A DNA stretch of 64,000 nucleotides from Misgurnus anguillicaudatus. Taxonomy: Eukaryota > Chordata > Actinopteri > Cypriniformes > Cobitidae. The translations under genes were made by a program, and so were the position numbers. Shown piece by piece: positions 1 through 11,857 of the stretch; the first letter of the stretch is position 1; each line of letters starts with the position of its first letter. Location of the stretch: assembly GCF_027580225.2 (NCBI RefSeq), contig NW_027395283.1, positions 5,522,501 through 5,586,500 of the forward strand. Reading direction: 5' to 3'. Under the pieces are notes generated by a model. That model did no database searches. It was not told the DNA's origin and saw nothing but the letters and a program-made list of their open reading frames with translations.

Positions 1-2598
1 GACAGTCTTTGTCTTTGGCGATTACTTCCAACTTTTTTGACAAACCTGAAAATAAAACAATCACTTTGTGTTAGGTAGTCTGGAAGTAATCAGTTATTAT
101 TCTAAACGAGGTACTTTTAAAAAACAAGCGAAAAGCGGTACAAGCGAAATTTAAAAAAATTATATATAGTGAAAAAGATACCTTTTTCCAGGTGCCAGAC
201 GTCATAGAACTGCGTCACTTTACGGTCCCTCAAGAATTTCTGGATCTGTGTATGACGATCGGTAACAATACAGTCAATCTTCACACCACGTGCCTCCAGA
301 AATTCCAGACTTCTTTTCAGTCCCTCCTTTTCCATGTGGTAGCTACCACCAACCTCATTGCTCTGTAATAAGAAAGTGACATAAAATACAAAAATAAATA
401 AAACAATCAAACTAATGAGTAAATTTGAATTCATTAGATTAAGGTTTTGGTACTTACTTGGACCAGCTGCATATCCAATATGATATTGTTCTTTAGGTCC
501 ATAACAGTGTAGCTGCCGTACTTTGCTGAATGGCCTAAAAATATATTTTTGTTTGAGTACATATAGGTGTAATTATGATGTTAATAATCATACATTTTTT
601 CAAAAATTACTGACATCAGCACATACAGCTTAAATGCACCCTGCAAATACAAGTCTTTTACCTGGTGAGTCTGCTCTCATGTCACCACCCACAATAACTT
701 TGTCACCCTGGCTTAGCTCCTGCAACACTTCTTCTTGTTCCTTCTTCCATGTGTAGATTATTGCTGGTTCAAGATACATACTGGCATGCTTCCGGAAGGT
801 TCTGTGGGTAATGCTCCTGACACGCATTGTTTGGAATATCTAAAAGTAATAAACAATAACTAGTTTTAAAGAAAGTTATAAATTATGTGTTTGATTTTGT
901 ATATGTTCTTTTACAAATACCTTTTGTAATTGGAAGAACGATCCACCGGTGAAATATATTGCAGCAGATAACTGGAGGTTGCCCAAAGGTGTGCTCCCAA
1001 CAACAGGTTGGCTTTTCCATTGACGGAAGTATTGACAGTGTGGACATAGCTGATCTATTGCAACAAAAGTCCCTTTTCTTCGTGGCCAAACATTACAGCG
1101 CCTCGAGCACACTGGGCAGGTATCAAAGAGTTGCAGGAGGCAGTTTTCAAATACAATGTATTTTGCATCCTCCTGTGTTGATGTACATCTAAAATTATAA
1201 ACAATAAACATAAATTGCATTAAAGTTCAGTATACATTTTCATAAAAATACCAAAACATGAGAGAGTACATAGGATAAAATGACTCACTGAAGTTGTGAT
1301 GACTCTGTGACAGTGGTGACCGACTCTGCAGGCTCGTATGTTGTGTCATGCTGATCAGTGACCTCAAATGAATCAGTTTCCTCCCCTTCCAGTTCAAGGC
1401 GCGCTCTTTTTGTTGGCCTTAAATCCTTCAATGGTGTTGAGGTGAAATGTGGCAAAACAAAAGGTTGGAAAGTTTCAGCAGATGTAGTGGTTGAAACACC
1501 AACACTTTTGACTGCAGCCTCGGTTTGTGTTCCTACAAAACAAAGAATTGTTTGTTATAAAAACTATTTTTTGAAAATATTAGGAACTACAACAATAACT
1601 TAAACGGGTAAAAAATTGGCCTCTGTGATAATCAAGATAAAAGGTACGGCCAATTAAACAGTTACAAACACAAAACAACTATTTCAGTTATAATGTCACA
1701 TTTTACATTATTGTTAATATAGTGTAGTGTTGTTACAGACAACATTCCACCAGCAAACATTTCGTATGCTCACTTGAATGGACATAGAACGCATGCTCAC
1801 AGACAGGCAAACAAACACACACAAACACACACAAACACACTTCGCGATCCACATAAAAATTACGTGAAAACAAACACAGACTAGCCCACAGACACAATAC
1901 ATACAACGATACCGACAACATTTAACCAACAGCAATACATAGTAGGCCCATTTGAGTAAAGACGCATAGAGACACGCGCGCTTACAAACAATCGTGCGCG
2001 CTTACAAACAATCGTGCGCGTGCACCCCACCCCCCACATACACACACTTACTTCACGACGATAGCCATATAAATTACGTTTAAAAAAACATACAACACAC
2101 CTTTGCTTCTGAATTTAGGACCCAATGTTCCAAACGACAGCTGTGTTGAGTGAGATGTGCATTTCGGTGTGTCTGTTTGACAAGCTACATCCTGCTTTGT
2201 TGGGACATTCTGTGAATTGGGTAAAACACGAAGGTTACAAACAATCAGGACATATCACGCGATCTTAAACAAAGTAACAGCGACACAACTTACTAAAATA
2301 TATATGTACTTACAGATTGATGCGCTGTTTCTGTAGGATCCAATATAGTTGGAACAGCATTGTTTATCAATCTCAGTCTCGTTGCAAATCCAGAGTCGAC
2401 CTGTGTCTTGTTTACAAAGGATTCAGGCGAGAAATGCAGTGAACAAACACTAAAACTCTTCCCCACGCGAGCTGGAACTTCGTTATAAACGAACTTTAAC
2501 CACTCTTTTCGAATGTTAGGCTCCGAAGGAAGGCTATGCAGCGACTGTGTTCTCCCACAGCCAGGTACGGCACAAACTTTGGCGATTTTTAAAGGCAT
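1..2598 (-). CDS. THAP-domain transposase-like protein (Kolobok-type), 3' part beyond window
   Basis: I reconstructed eight exons, all with GT-AG borders and compatible phases: 2314-2598 (ATG at 2598-2596), 2101-2209, 1289-1532, 921-1188, 662-839, 458-534, 182-362 and 1-45 (partial), about 460 codons with no stop. Exon 1 is a C2CH THAP finger: CxxxxC near the N-terminus, a KEW segment, CSLHF, and the closing AVPT. The linker contains TQLSFGTLGPK and a basic RPTKRARLE patch. Exon 4 has two CPxC pairs (CPVCSRR, CPHCQYF), suggesting a zinc ribbon. The catalytic-like part shows GGDMRADSPG, IVTDRH and FYDVWHLEKG, where conserved Asp residues would fit a DDE transposase. Fish genomes carry many such THAP proteins, and Kolobok transposases combine THAP with TTAA targeting. 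It sits inside a TTAA-ended element (see 1-2918). The open frame suggests a young copy. A domesticated gene is the alternative. Confidence 0.8.
1800..2045. repeat. CA-rich low-complexity stretch in THAP gene intron
   Basis: The intron between the second and third THAP exons carries ACAAACACAC runs around 1806-1842 and a direct duplication of a CGCGCTTACAAACAATCGTG-like unit near 1977-2016. No coding evidence. Confidence 0.6.
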
Positions 2599-4423
2599 GT
2601 TTTCAGAGTAGACGCTGTGTAAGGTCTGGTGGTGATTCGTCTCGTGTGTTACTTCCGTACAAGCGAAGCTGTGGGCGGGGCTACAAAAGTAGACGTGTCC
2701 TTTTGGTTATGGGGAGGTGTTTCAATTCTACTTTGACGTCATTGATTTCCGAATTCCTCACTGGCGTGTTTGGCTGGCTTGGTGCCAAAAACGGTTATAT
2801 TTCAGTAACACGGACGTTTTCAGTTCTGAAACTTGCAGGATGTTCATTTAAGTATGATGACCTCTTATATAACAAATTATCAAGTTAAAATTGAGTTTTT
2901 GATTCACCGCTCCTTTAACGAAAAGTCAAGATCTTCGTAATTTTTCATTGCAAAGGGCTTAAGATCAGTCTCACCTGATATGATAATGATTTGATTAAAT
3001 CTCTGAGAACAGTAAATCACAGTGTAAAACAAGGCATTTCCTGCTACCTTTAGGTGGCGCTAGGACTGAAGCTGAATATTGGCATTGAAATGTGTTCAGG
3101 TCAAGACCCTTATCAAACATGTGAAGTGTGGGGCAGATTGGACATTGTATGCCTTAGTTATAAAAACGTCCTGTTTCATGGCGAAAACGCTGATATTTGG
3201 CAGGTCGCCACGGACACACCCTCCAACGAAAAGTCAAAAGCTCCGCAATTTAACATCGCAAAGGCCTTTAGATGAGATTGACCAAATATGATGACGATCT
3301 ATTAAAATCTCTAGGAGGAGTTCGTTAAAGTACGAAGCCTGGAAATGACAAAATTTGCACATAAATTACAGCAAAAATTCAAAATGGACGACTTCCTGTG
3401 GGGTTTAGAGCTTCGCTCCAAGAGACTTTTTGGTAGGTCTTGGGGTGATAGATGACCCTACCAAATTTCGTATCTGTAGGTTTTTCGTAGTGGGGGGGCT
3501 GTTCTCTTGAAATTTTGCAGGTGGCGCTATTGAGCCATTTCTACACGCCCACTTCTGGCGCCTATGCCACGTGTAAATTTTTGCCACTTCTGACGTGTGT
3601 GCAACGTTTTATGACTTTTTGAGCTTGTTTAGCCTGTCTAAAATGCGATTCATTTAGCGATACTTTGCGAGGCTGCCACGGACACGCCCTTTAATGAAAA
3701 GTCAAGGCCGTTGCTCTTTATCATCACACAAGGTCTTGAGATTACACTGGTGAAATATGATGTTGATATGTTTAAATCTCTAAGAGCAGTAAGACACAGC
3801 ATAAAACATGGTATTTCCTGCTGCCTCTAGGTGGCGCTATGAGTGTTACTGAATTATGCCATGTTGATGTGTTCAGGCCTGGACCCTTATCAAACGTGTG
3901 AAGTCAGGGGCAGATCGGACAACGTATGCCTGAATTACATCAGCTTCCTGTTTCATGGCGAAACATCAAACTTTCCCAGGCCGCCAAGGACACGCCCTCC
4001 AACGAAAAGTCAAAAGCTCCGCAATTTAGCATCGCAAAGGCCTTTAGATGATACTGACCAAATATGATGACGATCAGAGTAAATCTCTAGGAGGAGTTCG
4101 TTAAAGTACGACGCTTGGAAATATCCAAAAATGACAGAGAAAATTCAAAATGGCCGACTTCCTGTGGGGTTTAGAGGTTCGCTCCAAGAGACTTTTTTGT
4201 AGGTCTTGGAGTGATAGATGATCCTACCAAATTTCGTATCTCTACGTATTTCGTAGTGGGGGGGCTGTTCTCTTGAAATTTTGCAGGTGGCGCTATCGAG
4301 CCATTTTTACACGCCCACTTCTGACGCCTATACTACATGTAAATTTTCGCCACTTCTGACGCGTGTGCAAATTTTCATGAGTTTTCGGGTATGTTTAGGC
4401 CCTCAAAAATGCGATCCATTTCG

Positions 4424-4478
4424 GAGAAGAAGAAGAAGAAGAAGAAGAAGAAGAAGAAGAAAAATAATAATAATAATA
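4424..4478 (+). repeat. (GAA)n then (AAT)n microsatellite, unit 1
   Basis: A run of GAA triplets passes into AAT triplets just before the conserved unit tail. The equivalent in unit 2 (6370-6429) is longer, so it is a length-variable marker within the array. Confidence 0.9.
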
Positions 4479-6369
4479 AACGGAGCAAAAACAATAGGGT
4501 CCTCACACCCTGGTGTGCTCGGGCCCTAATAATTAAAGCTGCAAGCAGCGATGGAAGGGCCCTCGCACGCATGTGCACCGCTACCCTATGCTATTAGTAA
4601 AGCAGTTAACCAGGGGGATCTTAATTATAGTGGGCAAATATAGGTGGATATTCAAAGGGAAACTGATGTGCCACACCGCCTGTGTGCAGCAGATGGCGCT
4701 GTGACTGTAACTGATTTTTGTTATATTAATGTGTTCAGGCCGGGACCCTTATCAAAAGTGTGAAGTATAGGGCAGATCGGATAATGTATGCCTGAATTGC
4801 AACAGATTCCTGTTTCATGGCGAAACATCACTCTTTGCCAGGCCGTCACGGACACGCCCTTCAACGAAAAGTCAAGATCTTCGTAATTTTTCATCGCAAA
4901 GGGCTTAAGATCAGTCTCACCTGATATGATAATGATTTGATTAAATCTCTGAGAACAGTAAATCACAGTGTAAAACAAGGCATTTCCTGCTACCTTTAGG
5001 TGGCGCTAGGACTGAAGCTGAATATTGGCATTGAAATGTGTTCAGGCCAAGACTCTTATCAAACATGTGAAGCGTGGGGCAGATTGGACATTGTATGCCT
5101 TAGTTATAAAAACGTCCTGTTTCATGGCGAAAACGCTGATATTTGGCAGGTCGCCACGGACACACCCTCCAACGAAAAAGTCAAAAGCTCCGCAATTTAA
5201 CATCGCAAAGGCCTTTAGATGAGATTGACCAAATATGATGACGATCTATTAAAATCTCTAGGAGGAGTTCATTAAAGTACGAAGCCTGGAAATGACAAAA
5301 TTTGCACATAAATTACAGCAAAAATTCAAAATGGACGACTTCCTGTGGGGTTTAGAGCTTCGCTCCAAGAGACTTTTTGGTAGGTCTTGGGGTGATAGAT
5401 GACCCTACCAAATTTCGTATCTGTAGGTTTTTCGTAGTGGGGGGCTGTTCTCTTGAATTTTTGCAGGTGGCGCTATTGAGCCATTTCTACACGCCCACTT
5501 CTGGCGCCTATGCCACGTGTAAATTTTTGCCACTTCTGACGTGTGTGCAACGTTTTATGACTTTTTGAGCTTGTTTAGCCTGTCAAAAATGCGATTCATT
5601 TAGCGATACTTTGCAAGGCTGCCACGGACACGCCCTTTAATGAAAAGTCAAGGTCGTTGCTTTTTATCATCACACAAGGTCTTGAGATTACACTGGTGAA
5701 ATATGATGTTGATATGTTTAAATCTCTAAGAGCAGTAAGACACAGCATAAAACATGGTATTTCCTGCTGCCTCTAGGTGGCGCTATGAGTGTTACTGAAT
5801 TATGCCATGTTGATGTGTTCAGGCCTGGACCCTTATCAAACGTGTGAAGTCAGGGGCAGATCGGACAACGTATGCCTGAATTACATCAGCTTCCTGTTTC
5901 ATGGCGAAACATCAAACTTTCCCAGGCCGCCAAGGACACGCCCTCCAACGAAAAGTCAAAAGCTCCGCAATTTAGCATCGCAAAGGCCTTTAGATGATAC
6001 TGACCAAATATGATGATGATCAGAGTAAATCTCTAGGAGGAGTTCGTTAAAGTACGACGCTTGGAAATGTCCAAAAATGACAGAGAAAATTCAAAATGGC
6101 CGACTTCCTGTGGGGTTTAGAGGTTCGCTCCAAGAGACTTTTTTGTAGGTCTTGGAGTGATAGATGATCCTACCAAATTTCGTATCTGTACGTTTTTCGT
6201 AGTGGGGGGGCTGTTCTCTTGAAATTTTGCAGGTGGCGCTATCGAGCCATTTTTACACGCCCACTTCTGACGCCTATACTACATGTAAATTTTCGCCACT
6301 TCTGACGCGTGTGCAAATTTTCATGAGTTTTCGGGTATGTTTAGGCCCTCAAAAATGCGATCCATTTCG

Positions 6370-6429
6370 GAGAAGAAGAAGAAGAAGAAGAAGAAGAAGA
6401 AGAAGAAGAAGAAAAATAATAATAATAAT
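6370..6429 (+). repeat. (GAA)n then (AAT)n microsatellite, unit 2
   Basis: Same position in the unit as 4424-4478, expanded by about two GAA triplets. The apparent poly-Arg, poly-Lys and poly-Phe ORFs here are artefacts of the triplet repeat. Confidence 0.9.
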
Positions 6430-7561
6430 AAACGGAGCAAAAACAATAGGGTCCTCACACCCTGGTGTGCTCGGGCCCTAATTAAAGCTGCAAGCAGCGA
6501 TGGAAGGGCCCTCGCACGCATATGCACCGCTACCCTATGGCATTAGTAAAGCAGTAAACCAGGGGGGTATAAATTAAAGTGGGTAAATACAGCTGGATAT
6601 TCAAAGGGAAACTGGTGTGCCACACTGCCTGTGTGCAGCAGGTGGCGCTATGATGGTACCTGATTATTGTTATATTGACGTGTTCAGGACGGGACCCTTA
6701 TCAAACGTGTGAAGTCTGAAGCAGATCGGATAATGTATGCCTGAATTACAACAGCTTCCTGTTTCATGTCAAAACATCTCACTTTGCCAGGCTGCCACGG
6801 ACACGCCCTTCAACGAAAAGTCAAGATCTTCGCAATTTATCACGGCAAAGGGCTTAACATCAGTCTGACCAAATATGATGATGATTTGATTAAATCTCTA
6901 AGAGTAGTAAATCACAGCGTAAAACATGGCATTTCCTGCTACCTCTAGGTGGCGCTAGGACTGAAGCTGAATATTGGCATTGAAATGTGTTCAGGCCGAG
7001 ACTCTTATCAAACATGTGAAGTGTGGGGCAGATTGGACATTGTATGCCTGAGTTAGAACAACTTCCTGTTTCATGGCGAAAACGCTGAATTTTGTCAGGC
7101 CGCCACGGACACACCCTCCAACGAAAAGTCAAAAGCTCCGCAATTTAACATCGCAAAGGCCTTTAGATCAGATTGACCAAATATGATGACGATCTGATAA
7201 AATCTCTAGGAGGAGTTCGTTAAAGTACGAAGGCTGGAAATGACAAAATTTGCACAGAAATCACAGCGAAAAATCAAAATGGCCGACTTCCTGTGGGGTT
7301 TAGAGCTTCGCTCCAAGAGACTTTTTTGTAGGTCTTGGGGTGATACATGATCCTACCAAATTTCGTATCTGTACGTTTTTCGTAGTGGGGGGGCTGTTCT
7401 TTTGAAATTTTGCAGGTGGCGCTATTGAGCCATTTCTACACGCCCACTTCTGGCGCCTATGCCACATGTAAATTTTCGCCACTTCTGACGTGTTTGCAAA
7501 ATTTCATGAGTTTTCGAGTATATTTAGGCCCTCAAAAATGCGATTCACTTTGGAGAAGAAA

Positions 7562-7563
7562 CG

Positions 7564-7600
<37 letters not shown>

Positions 7601-7770
7601 CCGAGCAAAAACAATAGGGTCCTCACACTGGTGTGCTCGGGCCCTAATAATAATAATAATAAACGGAGCAAAAACAATAGGGTCCTCACACCCCGGTGTG
7701 CTCGGGCCCTAATAATAAACGAAGCAAAAACAATAGGGTCCTCACACCCTGGTGTGCTCGGGCCCTAATT
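7562..7770 (+). repeat. (AAT)n plus three tandem copies of the unit tail
   Basis: In unit 3 the GAA run is nearly gone and replaced by about 13 AAT triplets. The tail (GAGCAAAAACAATAGGGTCC ... CTCGGGCCCTAAT) then occurs three times in succession, at about 7602-7650, 7661-7712 and 7720-7768, separated by AAT-like spacers. This looks like slippage or repeated tail addition at the distal end of the array. Confidence 0.85.
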
Positions 7771-7879
7771 AGGAAAGTATGTGAGAAGTGAGATCAAAAT
7801 TACTGTTCTTGCTTCTTTCCGCATTTAGATCAGTGCAAGAAAAAAATGCATCGCTTCTTCTGTAGCAATTTTAACTGTG

Positions 7880-8141
7880 AGTCTCTGGCCGTTTCTTAAT
7901 CCAAAGACTGCAGTCTCCGGAGGTCGCATTTTTACGCTGCATACGTCATCAAGACTGTCTTATTTCAAAATATTAACAATTATAAAGTTTATTCTTAGTT
8001 AATCGTAAATTGTTGTAATATGCGTATGGCTTGCGAATGTAATGCTCAGTTAACGTAAATAAACCAGGCTTGATGACGTATGCAGCCTGCATATGCGACC
8101 TCCACAGGCTGCAACCTTTGGATTGAGAAACGGTCTCTGTG
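7880..8141. mobile_element. Foldback MITE
   Basis: The arm at 7880-7953 (GTTTCTTAATCCAAAG ... CATACGTCATCAAG) pairs with the inverted arm at 8069-8140 (CTTGATGACGTATGCAG ... CTTTGGATTGAGAAAC), around a ~115-bp AT-rich centre. No ORF. The target duplication is unclear, so the superfamily is left open. Confidence 0.75.
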
Positions 8142-9263
8142 TATCGTAGCAACGAGTGAGCACAAGACTGTGCTGTTATGAAACCAGTCGGAAAATAGAT
8201 CTCGTGTATTGGTTTATATATTTTGTGTGTGTATGTCTCTATGTGATAGAATTATTATTTGATGCAAATTATTCTATCCGGCTCAGCCAAACTTTATCAG
8301 CGGCAGCTGAACTTCTAAATGGTGGAAATGGCGGCGCCTGGCGGCGGCTTCGGCGTCTAGTCAGGATAGAGAGAGAGCAGCTTTACGGGATTATTGTGTG
8401 GCTTTTTTGTAACTGTGGTTATATTACTTCATTTGTTTAAGTAGGAATCAAAACTTAGGTGGGACAACATTCTTAACCTGAACCTATGTGGAGAAGAGCA
8501 ATTAAAAGCTGTTTAAATAGGAACAGGTGCACTTTCGTGTTAAATGGTGTTGACGTGCTCACCAGAATTCATCTACAAAAAGCTATCAGGTGTGTTCATG
8601 GTTAATTAAGCAAGTCATGGGTACCAAAGAGGTCACTTCTGCCATGACCGCCACCATATTTGTGTCCGTCTTGGCAGTGAACACATATCTAATGCACTAA
8701 ATGGTCACATTTATCAGTTTAATTGAGGGCTTACCAGAAACAAAATACTGATTTTACAATCTGGAGTTAGATGTCGGCTGCCAGTCAGTCCCTTCAGTTG
8801 TTCACAATTGCAGAAGAGCGCAAAATCAACAAAATGTTGAATTTTTGTGATTCTGCATTATTTGTCATATTCTGTATTAAATATTTCCAGAAATTAAAAA
8901 TGTCTCATAAAAATAAATCAAATAAAATATCTGTCATTATAAATAGAGTAGACAACTTGGTGAATATTTTGGGCTTTAATTTACTAACGTGAATAATCAA
9001 TCCCTCTCATATCACGCTGTATCCTGTTACCATAACAGCCCTGAACCCCACAGTTAACAGTGAATCACATCTTCTGAGTACACATAAAAACATTATCTCT
9101 ACTAGATTCATGAAGTTTAATGGTAAAATATAATGCATTATTTTCATTACGATACACACATGAAAAGTCCTCGTATAACCTGCTTGGCACACCTGCTGTC
9201 TCATATGCAAGATCTGGTGAAGCAATATCAAAATGTATTACAATGTATTGTTTTGTAGTTCTT
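8142..9263. other. Unassigned non-coding stretch
   Basis: A GGCGGCGCCTGGCGGCGGC patch lies at about 8330-8350. Otherwise it is AT-rich sequence with no spliced coding pattern or clear terminal repeats. The open frame at 8156-8440 shows no recognisable domain. Confidence 0.4.
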
Positions 9264-9632
9264 AAAATAAGCAGTGGTGTATTAAGACCTTGTGGTGCCC
9301 CCGACCCACCTCACAAATGATCATGCAAGAATCCACTTAATAATTTATAAGATTTTGTAAGAATTAGCAATTATTACATTTCACAAGGAAACTATCAATA
9401 TGAACATGTCACTTTTGTAAAATTAAACACAAAAAAACAACTCTTTAATCTGACATATAACAACATCTGTAGTTAATGTGCAACTACTCAGTGGTGTAAT
9501 GATACATTGCTTGAACTGAACAACACAAACAAAACAATTGCAGTGATATTATGCACAAATTCTCAAACAATTTACAATTGCACTTTTCTGGATTTTGACC
9601 AAACAAACTGGCATATGATGTCTTCTTAATCT

Positions 9633-11690
9633 ATGTCTCTAACCAGTTCAGATTCAATGACAAGCAGGGAAAGTGCAGAAAGGCGTTTCTGTGTCATTGT
9701 TGTCTTAAGTTCATTTTTCACTCGCTTTAGAGTAGATAAAGACCTCTCTCCTTCACAGTTAGATACTGACAAAGTTAAATACAGTATAAGTGCAACAAAA
9801 ACATTAAGAAATGTTGTCTTTAGTTCATTCTGATCAATAATTTACAGCAGCTGTGCAGGTGAGGTCTTGTCTTTGATAAAATGTCTAAACTCAATCAGTT
9901 CATCAGTCAAAGTTTTATTTAGGTCCACTGGATAAGTGATGACAGTTTATCAGCCCTTATGTGCAATTCACTTTCTGTACAGTCCTTACAAAAGAGAACA
10001 CCAAAAAGATCATAGACCTCTTTGTAAGCATCAATACGTTTGGCCAGACATGATTTTAGTCTGTCCAAAATGACATAATATGCCTCGACCTTAAATCTCT
10101 GACTTACATCAGTAAATAATACTTCATCTTCATCAGATGACTCGTCCACAAACCGCTTTCTCTTTCGTTTGTGGTAAACATCATATTGATAAGTCTGAGT
10201 AACACCGAGAGCACGAGCAGATTCATCTATTTCAGCAAACTGCTCTCGTAATGCCAACATAAAAGTGTAATGACTGCAATAGTTCAACAGCAGTGAATAA
10301 GTCCATGTTGTCTTTTTGCAGATGAACGCTTGTTGCCTTAAATCTGCTTAACACCCGGTTCCACAGTGTAGTCATTATCATCGTTTCCAGATTATTTATC
10401 TTACCAGTGAGTGCGGCACCATCACGTCTTGTGTCTGCTTTTTCATTGCAATCTGAAGCAATTTTTGCAAGCGTTTTTCTAATTGCATTGTAGTTGACAA
10501 TTTGACAAGTCCAACCCCAAGTCTTGCACCATTTTTAGTAAACACTCAGCAAGGCGTGCACCTGTGTGGCTATGGATGGGCTCAAATCAAAGGAATCTTT
10601 TTAACTTCTCTTCCCTCAGCATTAAAGCAACACCAAAGAGTTTTTTTTACCTTAAAATAACGCTTCCAAAACAGTTTCAGTCGTTCATCCACTCTAAACA
10701 GGGTGAACAGCACTTTCACATTTGCTTTGCAGCCCTCTATCGGCCAAAACCGCACTAAAGAAGTTTCCAACCGTCGGGTAGCGGTCCTGTAGTCCGAGTG
10801 AATACTACAAAAACTTGCTTTACGGCAGACCTACAATCCAATCAGAGCCAGCTATGCCTCAGTATTTATGACAGTGCTAATGGACAATTACGCTTCTAAC
10901 CTGCAGAGGGAGCAAAGAGCCAAAACTCTTTGGTGTTGCTTTAACAAATCTAAAGATAAATGTCAACTGATCAACATGGGAGAGGTCTGGTCTTGGCCTC
11001 GATATTTGTTTTGCTCTGTTTATTAAAGCAAGCATGTTACGTCAGTGATCTGCACTCTTTTCGTGTTCAGATATCCTCTCAAGATGTTTTCAGTCACAGA
11101 AGCCTGTAATAAATGTATGATTTTGTGAGGAGAAAAGTTTGCATGAATAGCAATAAACCAATCCAGTTGACGGGAAGTTCAGTAGCTATTCCTTATGAAC
11201 AATTTAGTTGTTTTGGAGACAAGACTGTAATAATTAATTTATAAGCGAACGTGTTCTTCCCCCGATCCACAATCTTGTACAGATGTTGGATATTTGGCAG
11301 CCTGATTCTGATAGACTGCAGCTCCACGTTGTTTACTCTTCCCTCACTTTTTCTGTGATGAACCCCCACAAGACCAGATCACCAGGAACAGCAAACCATC
11401 GATTGTCAGTTTCATCATCCACCTCAGTCTGGGTGTAGGAGTTTAAGTCTAGCTGTTGGTTGATTGTTTCTGGATGCTTCGGCTCATCAGGTGCACTTCT
11501 GTTTATTTGATCAGTGGTGTCTCCGTCAGTAATTGATTGCTCAACAGAGCATAAATTTACATCATCTTTAGTGCTGCTAACAGACTGCTCGGCACCAGAG
11601 AAAAAAACTGCATATTTGTGGGATTTTGTGTAAAGTGGCTTAATGTACTTTTTTTGGCTATGCCACTTAGCTGCTGCCGATCATTTTCCA
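9633..11690 (-). pseudogene. hAT transposase remnant, ZMYM1-like
   Basis: Three blocks on the minus strand. N-terminal block, about 11690-11320: KKYIKPLYTKSHKYAVF, then an acidic linker ending in DLVLWGFITEKVRE, as in the segment before the TTF-type finger of ZMYM1-like proteins. Middle block, about 10492-10262: YNAIRKTLAKIAS, LETMIMTTLWNRVLSRF; it continues after a frameshift at 10287-9919 with ALREQFAEIDESA, KRKRKRFVDE and ESELHIRADKLS. C-terminal block, about 9790-9633: the dimerisation motif with CEGERSLSTLKRVKNEL and QKRLSALSLLVIESEL. The central catalytic portion is missing or unrecognisable, and frames are broken. It is a dead transposase, not a host gene. Confidence 0.75.
10622..10944. 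mobile_element. TTAA-flanked MITE, 323 bp
   Basis: A perfect 23-bp inverted repeat, TTAAAGCAACACCAAAGAG plus TTTT, occupies 10622-10644 and 10922-10944. Both ends carry TTAA, as produced by TTAA-targeting transposases (Kolobok or piggyBac type). No ORF. It interrupts the hAT pseudogene between the N-terminal and middle blocks. Confidence 0.85.
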
Positions 11691-11857
11691 GATAGCTGTT
11701 GTGCACGTCACGCTTACTTAGTAGATGAACAACTTACATCTTAAAGAGCAAGTACTTTTGTAATTTTATAAAATATTTTTTTTATTGCTGGTTTCAGTTA
11801 GTGCCCCTGAGCACTCGCCCAGTTTGCCCATATGGTTAATCTGCTCCTGAAAATAAG

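Larger units (their letters stand above)
1..2918 (-). mobile_element. Kolobok-like DNA transposon, 5' end with TTAA, left part outside window
   Basis: Upstream of the THAP gene the sequence runs about 320 bp to a TTAA at 2915-2918. Read from that end on the minus strand it begins TTAAAGGAGCGGTGAATCA, resembling the TTAAAGGA tips of other TTAA elements in this window. Immediately beyond the TTAA, the tandem repeat unit starts in mid-unit (AACGAAAAGTCAAG); the equivalent point in the next unit is 4863. The transposon therefore interrupted the array at a TTAA-like site. The segment 2599-2914 should hold the promoter and 5' leader. The other terminus is outside the window, so the TIR pair and TTAA duplication cannot be verified. 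Confidence 0.65.
2919..7770. repeat. Tandem array of ~1.95-kb composite repeat units
   Basis: Unit 1 (2919-4530, 5'-cut by the THAP transposon) and unit 2 (4531-6480) match at a constant offset of 1946 bp with only scattered differences. Unit 3 (6481 to about 7650) is more divergent and lacks one inner block of roughly 780 bp. Each unit begins near ATTAAAGCTGCAAGCAGCGA and ends with a purine microsatellite plus a tail ending CTCGGGCCCTAAT. Within units 1 and 2 the block starting GGTGGCGCT is itself duplicated about 780 bp apart. Short open frames here are identical between units because the DNA is; none resembles a known protein. I cannot assign the repeat to a named family. Confidence 0.85.
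9272..11849 (-). mobile_element. hAT transposon, decayed autonomous copy with 8-bp TSD
   Basis: AAAATAAG occurs exactly at 9264-9271 and again at 11850-11857. The left tip begins CAGTGGTGTATTAAG; the inverted right tip reads CAGGAGCAGATTAAC. CAG-type imperfect tips and an 8-bp TSD are hAT hallmarks. The interior holds both N- and C-terminal hAT-transposase coding remnants on the minus strand, in the correct order. A TTAA MITE (10622-10944) inserted later. Confidence 0.82.

Noticed and set aside
4281..4597. ORFs with poly-Arg, poly-Lys and poly-Phe runs (also at 6227-6546 and 7410-7768)
   Set aside because: They are frame readings of GAA and AAT microsatellites inside the tandem repeat.
3054..7770. 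Possible CRISPR-like or satellite array
   Set aside because: Units are about 1.95 kb with nested duplications, no short repeat/spacer alternation, in a vertebrate genome.
8156..8440. 94-residue ORF with hydrophobic start
   Set aside because: No recognisable domain, no splice pattern, low-complexity Gly/Arg stretch.
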